DNA of 64,000 nucleotides. It comes from UMGS1590 sp900552455. Lineage in GTDB: Bacteria > Bacillota > Peptococcia > Peptococcales > Peptococcaceae. Below are positions 1-9,177 of the stretch, piece after piece. Numbering within the stretch: position 1 is the first letter of the stretch; each line of letters opens with the position of its first letter. The position numbers and the translations under genes are program-made. The stretch spans positions 124,001 through 188,000 of the forward strand of contig OZ007004.1 in NCBI GenBank assembly GCA_963931105.1, in the 5' to 3' direction. The notes below the pieces were generated by a model. The model did not search any database. It was not told the origin of the DNA and worked only from the letters and a program-made list of their open reading frames with translations.

Positions 1-19
1 TATCATCGAGTTGGAACAT
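1..19 (-). CDS. 5' end of next division-cluster gene (partial, possibly ftsZ)
   Basis: Only six codons lie in the window (reading MFQLDD), so the product cannot be identified. An ATG ending at 19 is preceded 7 bases upstream by a GGAGGG ribosome binding site (27-32). Position downstream of ftsQ in a dcw cluster makes ftsZ or ftsA the likely identity; this is inference from gene order only. Confidence 0.35.
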
Positions 20-51
20 CCACGATCCCTCCACACAAAATTTCTAGCCTT

Positions 52-88
52 ATTGTATAATAATAACCTATATTGCAAGTTCTTGCAA
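52..88 (-). promoter_or_regulatory. Candidate promoter and palindrome before the next division gene
   Basis: Reading the minus strand, TACAAT (52-57) lies 15 bases after TTGCAA (73-78). The -35 box is part of a perfect 7-bp inverted repeat, TTGCAAG-tt-CTTGCAA (73-88). The 15-bp spacing is short, so promoter function is uncertain; the palindrome could be an operator. It sits between ftsQ and the next gene. Confidence 0.35.
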
Positions 89-144
89 ATATTTTTCTCT
101 TATCGAGGCGTTTTTGCCTAAATTGTAGTCTTTTCTACGAATTC

Positions 145-1692
145 TCAGGTTCCCGTCCCGGACGCTGTACCATATCCGGCATCATACCCGCTCTGATCGT
201 AGCCGTTGGTGTAGCCGCCGGACTGATCATAACCAGTACCGTAGCCATACGACGCATTGTCGTCCCCTGTCTGGCCATAATCTGCTGTCTGGGCGCTGCC
301 GCTATTGTTGCCGGCTGCGGAATTCTGACTGCCGCTTGCTGTCGCTGCGCTGTTTGCGTGCGACTGCTGGCTACTGTTCGTAGCAGCTGTGTTGCTGTCG
401 CTGTTATCCGCGTCTTCGTCGTCCAGGTATTCTGAAACGTCAATGTTGTCGTAGCCTTCGAGAACGACGACCGGCGATTTCTCGTAGCGGATATCGATGG
501 CCTCGATCGGTTCATCGATGATGCCAGAGAGGATGACCTGGTCCATGATGTCGTTCAGGTTCGCCATGCGGGCATCGATGTTGTCGACGCCACCGATGCG
601 GATCTCAATGCCCTGGCTGGTGTACGCAAGAATGTTGTTGCGATCCTTGATGTTGATCTCCTGGATCATCGAAAGCAGATCATCGGAGCAGGCGTTGACG
701 ACTTTGAGGATATCTGAAAATCGTGCGTTGTCCTTGAACGCTTCGCCTGGCGATGGCACTTCGTCCATCGAGAAGCCGGTGATGAGCGGCAGGCTCTGGT
801 TGGTCAATGATTTGGTGTTATCCAGGAGCACGCCGTCCTTGCTGAACTGCAGATAGCTGCCGTTGTTCAGGAGCACGCCGGCTGGCTGGCGCTCTGTGAT
901 ATTGATCTCTATCCAGTGTGGGAAATGACGTTTGATCTCCACTGCCTGCACATAAGGATAGTAGCTCAGCTCCTGCTCGGCCTGCCCGGTGCGATAGAGG
1001 AAGAGATTCTGTCCGACAGGATTTCCGGCGATCTCTTCAACCTGCGCCTCGCTCATGTTCTGCAGATCGTTGACCTGAACGTCATCGATGCGCATGAGCG
1101 GCCCAAGCATCACAACAATCGTCGCTACGAGAAATGCAACGACGACAAGCAGCACCACAAAACCAGCAGGAACGTTGCTTTCCTTTTTCTTTTTCGGCGG
1201 TGCAGGCGCTTCTGCTTCAGACGCTACGGCGGATGGTTTTTCCTTCGGCGCGTGCAAGGCTTCTTTTTTTGCCCTGCGGCGTGCCTGCTTGGCAGCGCGA
1301 TTGGAACGCTGCTTTTCAGCGAGGAGTGCCTCTTCGAGATCGATCTCCTCACCGGTCGGCTCCGGTTCCTCAGGTGGCTCATCCGGAAGCATTTCCTCCA
1401 GCGTTTCCACAACTTCGCCGATGGTCACATCCGGCACGGGTCGCTTTTCCTCGGCTGCTTTTTCCTGCAGGGTTTTCTTGCTGGTATTGAGCAGCTCTTC
1501 AACGCGGATCGCAATGGGATCGTCGTCAATCTCCTCCGCTTCCTGAGCAGGCGTGGCGTCAGCTTCAGCATTTTCCGCTTCCAGCCGTTTGCGTTCCTCT
1601 GCTTCGCGTTCGTACTCAAGATATTCCTCAGGGATGACGACGTCCTCGCTTTTCAGCTTAGGGCCTCTGTTTTTGTCTCTAAATAATTTCAA
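145..1692 (-). CDS. ftsQ: Cell division protein FtsQ/DivIB with long N- and C-terminal extensions
   Basis: Bitopic divisome protein that bridges FtsL/FtsB-type partners and septal synthases on the outer face of the membrane. It has 515 residues against about 250-300 for most FtsQ/DivIB. Residues 1-175 are a charged Glu/Lys/Arg-rich cytoplasmic region, one membrane segment spans about 176-198, and a POTRA domain begins near residue 200 (RIDDVQV). From about residue 430 the protein becomes a Ser/Asn/Ala tail ending in a Gly/Tyr-rich repetitive stretch with repeated GYDQSG units. The start is a TTG (1690-1692), with AAAGG about 10 bases upstream and an in-frame stop just before it. It lies 34 bases after murC and is probably co-transcribed with it. 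Confidence 0.85.
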   Translation of the reverse strand: MKLFRDKNRGPKLKSEDVVIPEEYLEYEREAEERKRLEAENAEADATPAQEAEEIDDDPIAIRVEELLNTSKKTLQEKAAEEKRPVPDVTIGEVVETLEEMLPDEPPEEPEPTGEEIDLEEALLAEKQRSNRAAKQARRRAKKEALHAPKEKPSAVASEAEAPAPPKKKKESNVPAGFVVLLVVVAFLVATIVVMLGPLMRIDDVQVNDLQNMSEAQVEEIAGNPVGQNLFLYRTGQAEQELSYYPYVQAVEIKRHFPHWIEINITERQPAGVLLNNGSYLQFSKDGVLLDNTKSLTNQSLPLITGFSMDEVPSPGEAFKDNARFSDILKVVNACSDDLLSMIQEINIKDRNNILAYTSQGIEIRIGGVDNIDARMANLNDIMDQVILSGIIDEPIEAIDIRYEKSPVVVLEGYDNIDVSEYLDDEDADNSDSNTAATNSSQQSHANSAATASGSQNSAAGNNSGSAQTADYGQTGDDNASYGYGTGYDQSGGYTNGYDQSGYDAGYGTASGTGT

Positions 1693-1726
1693 TCGGCATC
1701 AACCTTTACTGTTTCTGGTCGAACGC

Positions 1727-3112
1727 TCACTCTGCGCTGCGTTCCTCCAATGCCTTGACGATCAACGGCGCCTGCTTCCAAATGGAGCCTGCCCCCAGGA
1801 CGAGCACGAGATCGCCTGGTTCAAGGGTGGAGATAAATCCGCTGGTCAGATATTCGTCGTTGACAACCTGCGCATGCTTGCCAGGATCGATCTGGTCGAC
1901 GATGAGCTGGCTGGAAACGCCTTCGATCGGCAGCTCGCCGGCTGGGAACACATCCAGCAGATAAACAGCATCCGCCTGCGAAAGCGCTGCCGCAAAACTC
2001 GTAGCCAAAAACTGCGTGCGCGAATAACGATGTGGCTGGAAGATCGCGATGACACGACCAGAATCGTGCATGGCGCGTGCAGCCTCCAGCGTCGCAGCGA
2101 TCTCTGTTGGATGATGGGCGTAATCGTCATAAACGGCGATGTCGTTCACTGTGCCCTGAAGCTGGAAACGACGGCGTGTGCCCTTGTATTCCTTGAGCAC
2201 AGACGCCACTTCCTCAAAGGTCAGTCCGACGTCCATACAGGTCACGACAGCAGCGGTAGCATTGGCAATATTGTGGCGTCCTGGCACTTGCAGTTCGAGA
2301 TGACCGATGAACCGATCGCCATTGTAAATATCTGCTTCGTTTTTCATGCCGACTTGCTTGTGGTTCTTGATGCGGTACTGAGAACGCTCATGGAAACCAT
2401 AAGTTTTCATCGGTACTGGACTCTGAGAAGCGATACCGAAGGATTCATCGTTGTCTGCACAAAGCAGGCAACGTCCTTGCGGATTCGTCTTGTTGAGGAA
2501 CTGCTTAAAGGACTCGCGAATCTCGATAATGTCCTTATAATGGTCGAGGTGGTCTTCTTCAATATTGGTGATCACCGCATACCATGGCAGCAGATTGATG
2601 AAGCTGCCATCGCTTTCGTCGGCTTCTGCGACAAACCATTCGCCCTTGCCATTTTTGGCGTTGCTGCCGATCTCGCTGATTACACCACCGACGACGATCG
2701 TCGGATCAAGATTATTTTTCTCGAGCGCCAGTGCGATCATCGAGGATGTAGTCGTTTTGCCATGGGAACCAGCCACGCAGATGGCTTTCTGAGACTGCAT
2801 CAGATAGCCGAGCATTTCAGAACGATGCACCACTGGGATGCCCTTTTCCACGGCAGCCTGATATTCCACGTTGGTTTCGCGGATCGCCGTGGAACGCACG
2901 ACGATGTCGATGTCATCGGTGATGTTTTCCGCGCGCTGTGGCACGTGGATCGTCGCGCCGCGACCGCGCAGCATCTGCACCTGATCCGACTCGTTGAGAT
3001 CGGAGCCGCTGATCACAAATCCACGCTCGAGCATGACTTCCGCCACAGCGCTCATACCGATGCCGCCAATTCCAATAAAATGAACATGCTTAAAATCTTT
3101 TGAATAATCCAT
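1727..3112 (-). CDS. murC: UDP-N-acetylmuramate--L-alanine ligase MurC
   Basis: Cytoplasmic ATP-dependent ligase adding L-Ala to UDP-MurNAc, the first peptide step of peptidoglycan precursor synthesis. About 461 residues, normal for MurC. The N-terminal dinucleotide-fold motif FIGIGGIGMS is followed by the Mur ligase P-loop GSHGKTTTSS near residue 115. The ATG at 3112 is chosen because GAGAAGGTG lies just upstream; a longer in-frame reading to 3148 has no such site and would overlap murG. It sits between murG and ftsQ in the cluster. No murB or ddl follows. Confidence 0.95.
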   Translation of the reverse strand: MDYSKDFKHVHFIGIGGIGMSAVAEVMLERGFVISGSDLNESDQVQMLRGRGATIHVPQRAENITDDIDIVVRSTAIRETNVEYQAAVEKGIPVVHRSEMLGYLMQSQKAICVAGSHGKTTTSSMIALALEKNNLDPTIVVGGVISEIGSNAKNGKGEWFVAEADESDGSFINLLPWYAVITNIEEDHLDHYKDIIEIRESFKQFLNKTNPQGRCLLCADNDESFGIASQSPVPMKTYGFHERSQYRIKNHKQVGMKNEADIYNGDRFIGHLELQVPGRHNIANATAAVVTCMDVGLTFEEVASVLKEYKGTRRRFQLQGTVNDIAVYDDYAHHPTEIAATLEAARAMHDSGRVIAIFQPHRYSRTQFLATSFAAALSQADAVYLLDVFPAGELPIEGVSSQLIVDQIDPGKHAQVVNDEYLTSGFISTLEPGDLVLVLGAGSIWKQAPLIVKALEERSAE

Positions 3113-3137
3113 GTCCGCACCTTCTCTTTTAAGTGTA

Positions 3138-4247
3138 TTATTTTGCAAAGCTTTGCACCAGCATCATGATGTCATCCATGGCGGATGGTCTGGCGAGTCC
3201 TTGCATCGCTTCTTTTTTCGCTTGATAATAATCGTCGTTACAGAGGAAATTGTTCAGTGCCGCAGTGAGCTTTGGCACCGTCAGCTCCGCATCCAGGATC
3301 ATCTCGCCGGCACCGGCGTCGACAACAGCCTGGGCATTGAACTGCTGATGGTTGTCGCTGGCGTAAGGATAAGGAATGAGGATCCCCGGCAGCCCGCACA
3401 TGGCGATCTCTGCCAGGAAGGTCGCTCCGGCGCGACCGACGACAACATCTGCCGCTGCCAGCGCATACGGCATATCGTGGGTGTATTCGAGGAAGCAGAG
3501 GCGTTCGTTGCGCAGCACACTGCTGTCGCTGTCCTTGAGCAGGAGGCTGGTCTCCACATAGCCGGCCTTGCCGGTGATGAAGATCACCTGCACATCCGGA
3601 TTGGCGAGAATGCCTGTGAGCGCCAGCGCACAGACGCGGTTGATCGTGCGCGCGCCACGGCTGCCGCCAGTGATGAGCACCGTTTTCTTTGCCGGATCGA
3701 GACCAAATTTGGCACAGCCCTCTTCCCGTGAAAGCTTCCCGATGTCGTCACGCACCGGCAAGCCGGTGAGAACGGTTTCCTTCGCTTTGACAAAGAAACG
3801 CGCCGCTTCCGGATAATTGATCATTACCTTATTGACGCGAGAAGCCAGGAGTCGGTTTGTCATGCCTGGATAGGCATTCTGCTCGTGGATCATCGCCGGC
3901 ACACGATTGGTGCAGGCCATGAGCACCGTTGGCCCACAAACGAAGCCGCCTGTGCCGATGACGAGATCCGGCTTGAATTCTTTGATGTAGCGCCGGGCCT
4001 CGACAACGCCCTTTGAATTGATGAACAGCGATTTTGCCAGCGCTGGCGTCAGTTTGCGCGGCAGACCTTTCGCTGAGATGGTTTTGAACGGGATAGAGGT
4101 CGTCGGCACAATGTTGTTTTCCAACCCATTGTCGCATCCGATATAGAGCACCTCGCTGCCTGGCATGTCTGCCAGAATGCGTTCAGCGATGGCCAATGCC
4201 GGATAAATATGCCCGCCGGTCCCACCGCCGGATACTATCACTCTCAT
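3138..4247 (-). CDS. murG: MurG, UDP-GlcNAc:lipid I GlcNAc transferase
   Basis: Membrane-associated GT28 glycosyltransferase that converts lipid I to lipid II. 369 residues, the expected size. The N-terminal glycine loop GGGTGGHIYPAL and the C-terminal nucleotide-sugar site (GRAGATFLAEIAMCGLPGIL) are both present. It lies 30 bases downstream of ftsW, which makes the lipid II export and polymerisation partner, and 25 bases upstream of murC. Confidence 0.96.
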   Translation of the reverse strand: MRVIVSGGGTGGHIYPALAIAERILADMPGSEVLYIGCDNGLENNIVPTTSIPFKTISAKGLPRKLTPALAKSLFINSKGVVEARRYIKEFKPDLVIGTGGFVCGPTVLMACTNRVPAMIHEQNAYPGMTNRLLASRVNKVMINYPEAARFFVKAKETVLTGLPVRDDIGKLSREEGCAKFGLDPAKKTVLITGGSRGARTINRVCALALTGILANPDVQVIFITGKAGYVETSLLLKDSDSSVLRNERLCFLEYTHDMPYALAAADVVVGRAGATFLAEIAMCGLPGILIPYPYASDNHQQFNAQAVVDAGAGEMILDAELTVPKLTAALNNFLCNDDYYQAKKEAMQGLARPSAMDDIMMLVQSFAK

Positions 4248-4277
4248 ACATCTTCCCCCATTATCTGTATACTACTG

Positions 4278-5789
4278 TCATTCTTCCATTTTGTTCTTCG
4301 GTGTGCGCTTGTGTTTGCTCTTGTCTGCGTAGCGAGACATGTTCAGCAAGATCCCGATCGTCAGGAGCGTGACCAGAAGCGACGTTCCACCGTAGCTGAT
4401 CAGCGGCAGCGTGATCCCGGTGACAGGACAAACGCCGACGGCGACCGCCATATTGATGAGCGCCTGCACGACAATGATCGCCGTTGCGCCGAAGGCGAGA
4501 TAAGATTTGAACGGATCGTCGATGCGCGTCGCGATCCAAAAGCCGCGCCACGCCAGTGCCATGAAAAGCCCCAACACGAGAAGCGCGCCAACGATGCCAA
4601 ATTCTTCGCCGATGACCGAATAGATAAAGTCGGTGTGCATCCCCGGCAGATAAAACAGCTTCTGTCCGCTGTTGCCGAGTCCGACGCCAAAGAGGCCACC
4701 GGAGCCGAACGCATACAAGCTCTGCACCAGCTGATAGGCAGAGCCGCTGGCAGCGTCAGCATCTGTCTGGTTGATAAACCCGAAGAGACGCTGGATGCGG
4801 TATGGTTCTGCAATGCAGTAAGCGGCAACGACAATTAGCCCTGCCACAACCACTGCAACAATACCGCGCTTGGAAAGCCCAGCGACGATGAACATGGCAA
4901 AGCAGCCACCGAAGATCGCCATGGCAGACCCCAGGTCTTCGACGGCGATGACGCCGAACGTCGCCAGGATCAGCCCAAAGGTCATGAGATTGTTGCGGTC
5001 AAAAAGCCCGTTTTCATCTTTCACAAATCCATAGGCGCCATTCCTGATCAAATCTGCGGTGCAGATGACCATGAGCGGCTTCGCCATTTCTGACGGCTGG
5101 AAACGCACGCCGGCGATCGTCACCCAACGCGTTGCGCCGAGAGATTCTTCCCCGGCGAACAGGGTGTAGACCAGAAGTGCAAAGACCAGGATCAGAAGGA
5201 TCGGCGCCAAACTGCGAAAGATCGACGGGTTCAGCATCATCACGAAAAAGGCCACGATGATGCCGATCACTGCCGCTGCGCACTGACGGATAAAATAACT
5301 GAAGGCGCTGCCATTTTCCAGCAGAGAGCGGTAACTCGAAGCGGAAAAGACCATGATCAGGCCGATCGCGAGAAGCACCGCCACGATCTCCATCACGAGA
5401 TAATCCGGCGCGCTGACGCCCGGCACCACATTGGCACGCACGAAGATCTTATCAACGAAGCCAGGCTCTTTTTTCTGCGCCTGCTGCTTCTTTTTCTTCT
5501 GCGGCTGCTGCAAACGACTCTGCGGCGCCTGTCGCTGTTCGTGCGGATGCTGCGCCGCCCGTTCCTGCTCATGCAGTTCTCGGCGATGCTTTTCGGCACG
5601 TTCTGCAAGACTTGGACCGCGGCTGTTGGCCATGGACAGCGCCTGGTCCGATGCATGATGCATGGCCTGACGCTGACCGACGGTCTGCTTGCCAGCCGGC
5701 GCCTGACGTCTGCCCGGCGCCGATTTTTTTGAATGATTTTTATCGACTAACACTGGCCGCTTTGGGCCGTTGTTGTTATTTTGCTGCAT
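4278..5789 (-). CDS. ftsW: FtsW/RodA-family SEDS glycosyltransferase with basic N-terminal extension
   Basis: Polytopic SEDS protein that polymerises lipid II at the septum with a partner class B PBP. The first ~120 residues are a Gln/Lys/Arg-rich, low-complexity cytoplasmic extension not usual for FtsW. The SEDS core with about ten membrane segments follows from DYLVMEIVAVLLAIG onward and includes the conserved C-terminal stretch GITLPLISYGGTS. The ATG at 5789 overlaps the end of murD by 14 bases and has GAAGGATT before it. Total 503 residues against about 380-400 for typical FtsW. It could be a RodA paralogue, but the position between murD and murG argues for FtsW. Confidence 0.93.
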   Translation of the reverse strand: MQQNNNNGPKRPVLVDKNHSKKSAPGRRQAPAGKQTVGQRQAMHHASDQALSMANSRGPSLAERAEKHRRELHEQERAAQHPHEQRQAPQSRLQQPQKKKKQQAQKKEPGFVDKIFVRANVVPGVSAPDYLVMEIVAVLLAIGLIMVFSASSYRSLLENGSAFSYFIRQCAAAVIGIIVAFFVMMLNPSIFRSLAPILLILVFALLVYTLFAGEESLGATRWVTIAGVRFQPSEMAKPLMVICTADLIRNGAYGFVKDENGLFDRNNLMTFGLILATFGVIAVEDLGSAMAIFGGCFAMFIVAGLSKRGIVAVVVAGLIVVAAYCIAEPYRIQRLFGFINQTDADAASGSAYQLVQSLYAFGSGGLFGVGLGNSGQKLFYLPGMHTDFIYSVIGEEFGIVGALLVLGLFMALAWRGFWIATRIDDPFKSYLAFGATAIIVVQALINMAVAVGVCPVTGITLPLISYGGTSLLVTLLTIGILLNMSRYADKSKHKRTPKNKMEE

Positions 5790-7134
5790 AATCCTTCACC
5801 AATTCTTTGAAGAGATCTCCGCGCTGTTCAAAGTTGTCAAACATATCCCAGCTTGCGCAGGCAGGCGAAAGCAGCACCACATCGCCAGACTGCGCCATTT
5901 CGCGCGCTTTGGCGACGGCATCTTCAAAGGAATCGGCACAGACGTAAGCGGTGTAGCCGGTGCGCTCGAAAGCATCGATGAAATCACCAGTCGCTTCACC
6001 GACCAGCACCACACCGCGGCAGTGTGCGCGCATCAGCGGCACGAGCACGGCCATGTCGCTGCCCTTATTGCGGCCACCGGCGATGAGCACGATCGGACGC
6101 TCACCATAAGAGCCGAGGGCTTTTTCGGTGGAGTCCGGATTGGTTCCCTTGGAATCGTTGACATAGAGCACGCCATCGATGGTGGCGACAGGCTCCATAC
6201 GATGGGCTACGCCCTTGAACACGCGCAGGCGTTCAGCGATAATTTCCGGCTGCTGCCCCATGAGGAGCGCCGCCAGCGAAGCAGCCATGGCATTTTGCCA
6301 GTTGTGGCTGCCGACGATGCCGATGTCTGCAGCTGGAATGAGCACCTGTGGTACACCGTTTTTGTCCAGACGATAGACGAGGTTTCCGTCTTCAAGCCAG
6401 ATGCCCTCGTCTAGGATCTCCTGCTGGCTGAAATAATAAACGTGAGACTTTGCGCCCGCTGCCATGGCGGCAACGATGGCGTCGTCCTTATTGAGCAGGA
6501 GGTATTCCTCCGGCCCCTGATTTTTGAAGATATTTGCTTTCGCAGCGGCGTAGGCTTCCATTGTTTTGTGACGATCCAGATGATCTGGTGTCAGATTCAT
6601 GACGACGGCCACCTTTGGACAGAAGCTGTCCACGCTTTCAAGCTGGAAGCTGGACATTTCTGCAACGACAATGTCGTTGGCGCTCATCTTCGGACACTGA
6701 CTGATCAGCGGCAGGCCGATGTTGCCGCCGGCGACGACCTTGCGCCCCTCTTTCTCGAGAAGGAAAGCGGTCAGCGTGGTGGTCGTGGTCTTGCCGTTGG
6801 TGCCGGTGATGGCGACAAATGGCACATCGCTGTAGCGGAACGCCAGCTCCGGTTCGCTGATCACCGGAATGCCGAGCTCACGCGCCTTGACAACCGGCGG
6901 AATCGACAGCGGAACGCCAGGACTCATAACAATGAGCTCCGGCTGGAGCGCTGCAACGTCAGGCTGTTTGCCCCAGACATAGGAAACAGACGCATGCCCA
7001 AGCTGCGTCTCGACGTCCTCCGCCAGTTTTGTATTCATATCGCTGATAACGATCTCTTTTCCAATGGACAGCAGATATTCTGCGCTGGCAACCCCGCTAC
7101 GCGCGGCGCCAATGATCAATATAGCATCTCCCAT
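5776..7134 (-). CDS. murD: UDP-N-acetylmuramoyl-L-alanine--D-glutamate ligase MurD
   Basis: Adds D-Glu to UDP-MurNAc-L-Ala in the cytoplasm. About 452 residues. The N-terminal nucleotide-fold loop (IIGAARSGVAS), the Mur ligase ATP loop (ITGTNGKTTTTT) and the conserved NDSKGTNPDST stretch are visible. The ATG at 7134 is preferred over the one two codons upstream because AAAGGAG lies at proper spacing from it. It follows mraY by 18 bases and overlaps ftsW. Confidence 0.95.
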   Translation of the reverse strand: MGDAILIIGAARSGVASAEYLLSIGKEIVISDMNTKLAEDVETQLGHASVSYVWGKQPDVAALQPELIVMSPGVPLSIPPVVKARELGIPVISEPELAFRYSDVPFVAITGTNGKTTTTTLTAFLLEKEGRKVVAGGNIGLPLISQCPKMSANDIVVAEMSSFQLESVDSFCPKVAVVMNLTPDHLDRHKTMEAYAAAKANIFKNQGPEEYLLLNKDDAIVAAMAAGAKSHVYYFSQQEILDEGIWLEDGNLVYRLDKNGVPQVLIPAADIGIVGSHNWQNAMAASLAALLMGQQPEIIAERLRVFKGVAHRMEPVATIDGVLYVNDSKGTNPDSTEKALGSYGERPIVLIAGGRNKGSDMAVLVPLMRAHCRGVVLVGEATGDFIDAFERTGYTAYVCADSFEDAVAKAREMAQSGDVVLLSPACASWDMFDNFEQRGDLFKELVKDYAAK

Positions 7135-7152
7135 AGTCATTCTCCTTTATGC

Positions 7153-8112
7153 TCAGAGCAGCGCGGTCCAGAAAAGCGCAACACCGATGACGCAGCTCAC
7201 CAGTGTGATGATGCTGAAGAGCAGGACCACCTGATTTTCGCTGCGACCGCCCAGTTCGAAATGGTGGTGCAGCGGCGCCATTCTGAAAACGCGACGCTTG
7301 GTTCTTTTATATACAGCTACCTGGATGATATCCGAGCAGGCTTCGATGAGATAGGTGAAGCACATTGCCGGAATCAGGAGCTCGGTTTTCGTTACCATGG
7401 CCAGTGCAACGACCATGCCGCCGATGAAGAAGCTGCCGGTGTCGCCCATGAAAACGCGCGCCGGATGATGGTTGTAGAAAAGGAACGCCAGGCAGGCACC
7501 AATCATCACAGCGATGACGACCAGAGAATTCGGCTCGTTGTAGAGCTTCACGACGGCGAAGAAAGCGAGCAGGATAATGATGCTCACCGTCGTCAGAAGA
7601 CCATCGAGGCCGTCGGTGAGATTGGCGCTGTTCGTCGTGCCAATGATGATGAACATCATCAGCGGCCAGTAGAGAACACCGACCGGCAGCACGATGTTAA
7701 ACAGCGGGATCCAGAAATCGCTGACGTTCATATCGAGGCGCGATGCCCAGAAAATGATGAGGATCGCGGCAACGAACTGCAGCACGATCTTCTGCTTTGG
7801 CGTCAGGCCTTCGTTGTGGTGCATGACGATCTTGATGGCGTCGTCAGCCAGGCCGATGCCGCCAAAAAGGAAGGCGCTGCCGACGACAAACCAGGTGACG
7901 CCGGAAAACTGGCCAAGGACCACAAGGGTGATGACAACGGTGATCATAAAGAGGATCCCGCCCATCGTCGGCGTTCCCTGTTTTGCCTGATGGCTCTTTG
8001 GTCCTTCTTCACGGATCGACTGACCAAATTTCAACTTATGCAGGATCGGGATCATAAAATGGCCAACGACCAGCCCGATCAGCAAACTAATGATAAAACC
8101 TAATGCCCACAT
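7153..8112 (-). CDS. mraY: Phospho-N-acetylmuramoyl-pentapeptide transferase MraY
   Basis: Integral membrane enzyme transferring phospho-MurNAc-pentapeptide to undecaprenyl phosphate to make lipid I. 319 residues and about ten hydrophobic segments. Family motifs: GTPTMGGILF near residue 46, the Asp pair in GLADDAIKI, NLTDGLDGLL and MGDTGSFFIGG, and the basic loop near the C-terminus ending PLHHHFELGG. GGGAGG lies 12 bases before the ATG. Between a P1 peptidase gene and murD. Confidence 0.97.
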   Translation of the reverse strand: MWALGFIISLLIGLVVGHFMIPILHKLKFGQSIREEGPKSHQAKQGTPTMGGILFMITVVITLVVLGQFSGVTWFVVGSAFLFGGIGLADDAIKIVMHHNEGLTPKQKIVLQFVAAILIIFWASRLDMNVSDFWIPLFNIVLPVGVLYWPLMMFIIIGTTNSANLTDGLDGLLTTVSIIILLAFFAVVKLYNEPNSLVVIAVMIGACLAFLFYNHHPARVFMGDTGSFFIGGMVVALAMVTKTELLIPAMCFTYLIEACSDIIQVAVYKRTKRRVFRMAPLHHHFELGGRSENQVVLLFSIITLVSCVIGVALFWTALL

Positions 8113-8152
8113 GCTCGTGTTCCTCCCGCTTTTCTAATGATAAATAATTCTC

Positions 8153-9136
8153 CTATGCACGTGCGATGTCTGCGTACGCCGACGCGCCATAAGCGCTTTC
8201 CGCCGCATAAACGGCGCGATGGATGGCTTTTTCAACAACGTAAGCCGCTGCTGTGCCGACCAGATTGAGATCGCACGCCACCTCGCCGACGCTGAGTGCA
8301 AAAATCGAATCGCCGTCGGCAGTGGTATTCACCGGCCGCACCGCACGCACGAGACCGTTCGATGCGAGCGCAGCGATCTTTGTCAGCTGCGTTTTGTCAA
8401 ATTTCCCGTTCGTGATGACGGCACCGATGGTTGTGTTCGTCGTCGCTGCACCGGCTCCGGCGAGGATCGGCGCCAGCTCTTCATAATGTTCGAACATCAC
8501 GCGGCGCGTATCAGCGAACGCTTTGCCGTCTGCTGTGCGCAATCCGGCCAGGATTTCTCCGCTTTCATCCACAACATCGCCGAGGGCGTTCACCGCAACA
8601 ACGGCGCCGACCTGCAGCTCCCCGATCTGAACGGCATAGGTGCCGAGCCCGGTCTTCATCATGCCCGCTCCGTTCAGGAGCTTGCCGACTGTGGCGCCGG
8701 TGCCGACACCGTGGTTGCCCTCGCGGATCGTTTCTCCGCGTTCGGCATTGACGCAGGCCGCGTAGCCCATGGCTGCATCTGGGCGTACATTCTCTCCACA
8801 CGCCAGATCAAAGATGCAGGCCGCGACAACGAGCGGCACGATCGCATTGCCTACAGGCAGCCCGACGCCGCGCTCTTCCAGATAATGCATGACGCCGCCG
8901 GCAGCATCCAGTCCATAGGCACTGCCGCCGCCGAGAAGAACGGCATGGATCCGATCCGCCGCAGCCACAGGATTCAGGAGCGCATTTTCGCGGCTCGCCG
9001 GTCCGCCGCCACGAATATCCACGCCACAGGGCGCGCCCTGCGGACAGATGATGACGGTGCAGCCGGTGCCGGCCTGTTCATTTTCTGCGCTGCCTATCTG
9101 AAAACCTGCGATGTCCTGTAAGCGGATCTCTTTCAT
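8153..9136 (-). CDS. P1 family (S58) peptidase, DmpA/BapA-like
   Basis: Self-cleaving N-terminal nucleophile aminopeptidase family; characterised relatives hydrolyse D-amino acid, beta-amino acid or ordinary aminoacyl amides and esters. 327 residues. The Gly-rich GGGSAYGLDAAGGVMHYLEE near residue 70 and the segment ATTNTTIGAVITN near residue 235, where the nucleophile Ser/Thr of the family normally sits, support the assignment. The ATG at 9136 follows GGAGGG; an ATG two codons earlier abuts that site. It interrupts the usual murF-mraY adjacency. Whether it acts on wall D-amino acids is speculation. No signal peptide is seen. Confidence 0.85.
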   Translation of the reverse strand: MKEIRLQDIAGFQIGSAENEQAGTGCTVIICPQGAPCGVDIRGGGPASRENALLNPVAAADRIHAVLLGGGSAYGLDAAGGVMHYLEERGVGLPVGNAIVPLVVAACIFDLACGENVRPDAAMGYAACVNAERGETIREGNHGVGTGATVGKLLNGAGMMKTGLGTYAVQIGELQVGAVVAVNALGDVVDESGEILAGLRTADGKAFADTRRVMFEHYEELAPILAGAGAATTNTTIGAVITNGKFDKTQLTKIAALASNGLVRAVRPVNTTADGDSIFALSVGEVACDLNLVGTAAAYVVEKAIHRAVYAAESAYGASAYADIARA

Positions 9137-9150
9137 GACCATCCCTCCAC

Positions 9151-9177
9151 TGACTGATCGGTCAATTCATTATTATA
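9151..9177 (-). promoter_or_regulatory. Operator-like palindrome and -10 box before the P1 peptidase gene
   Basis: A near-palindrome TGACTGATCGGTCA (9151-9164; 12 of 14 positions symmetric) lies just upstream of the peptidase ribosome binding site. A TATAAT (minus strand, 9172-9177) overlaps the murF stop. No good -35 box is visible. The palindrome resembles operators of TetR-family repressors; that is a resemblance only. Confidence 0.35.
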
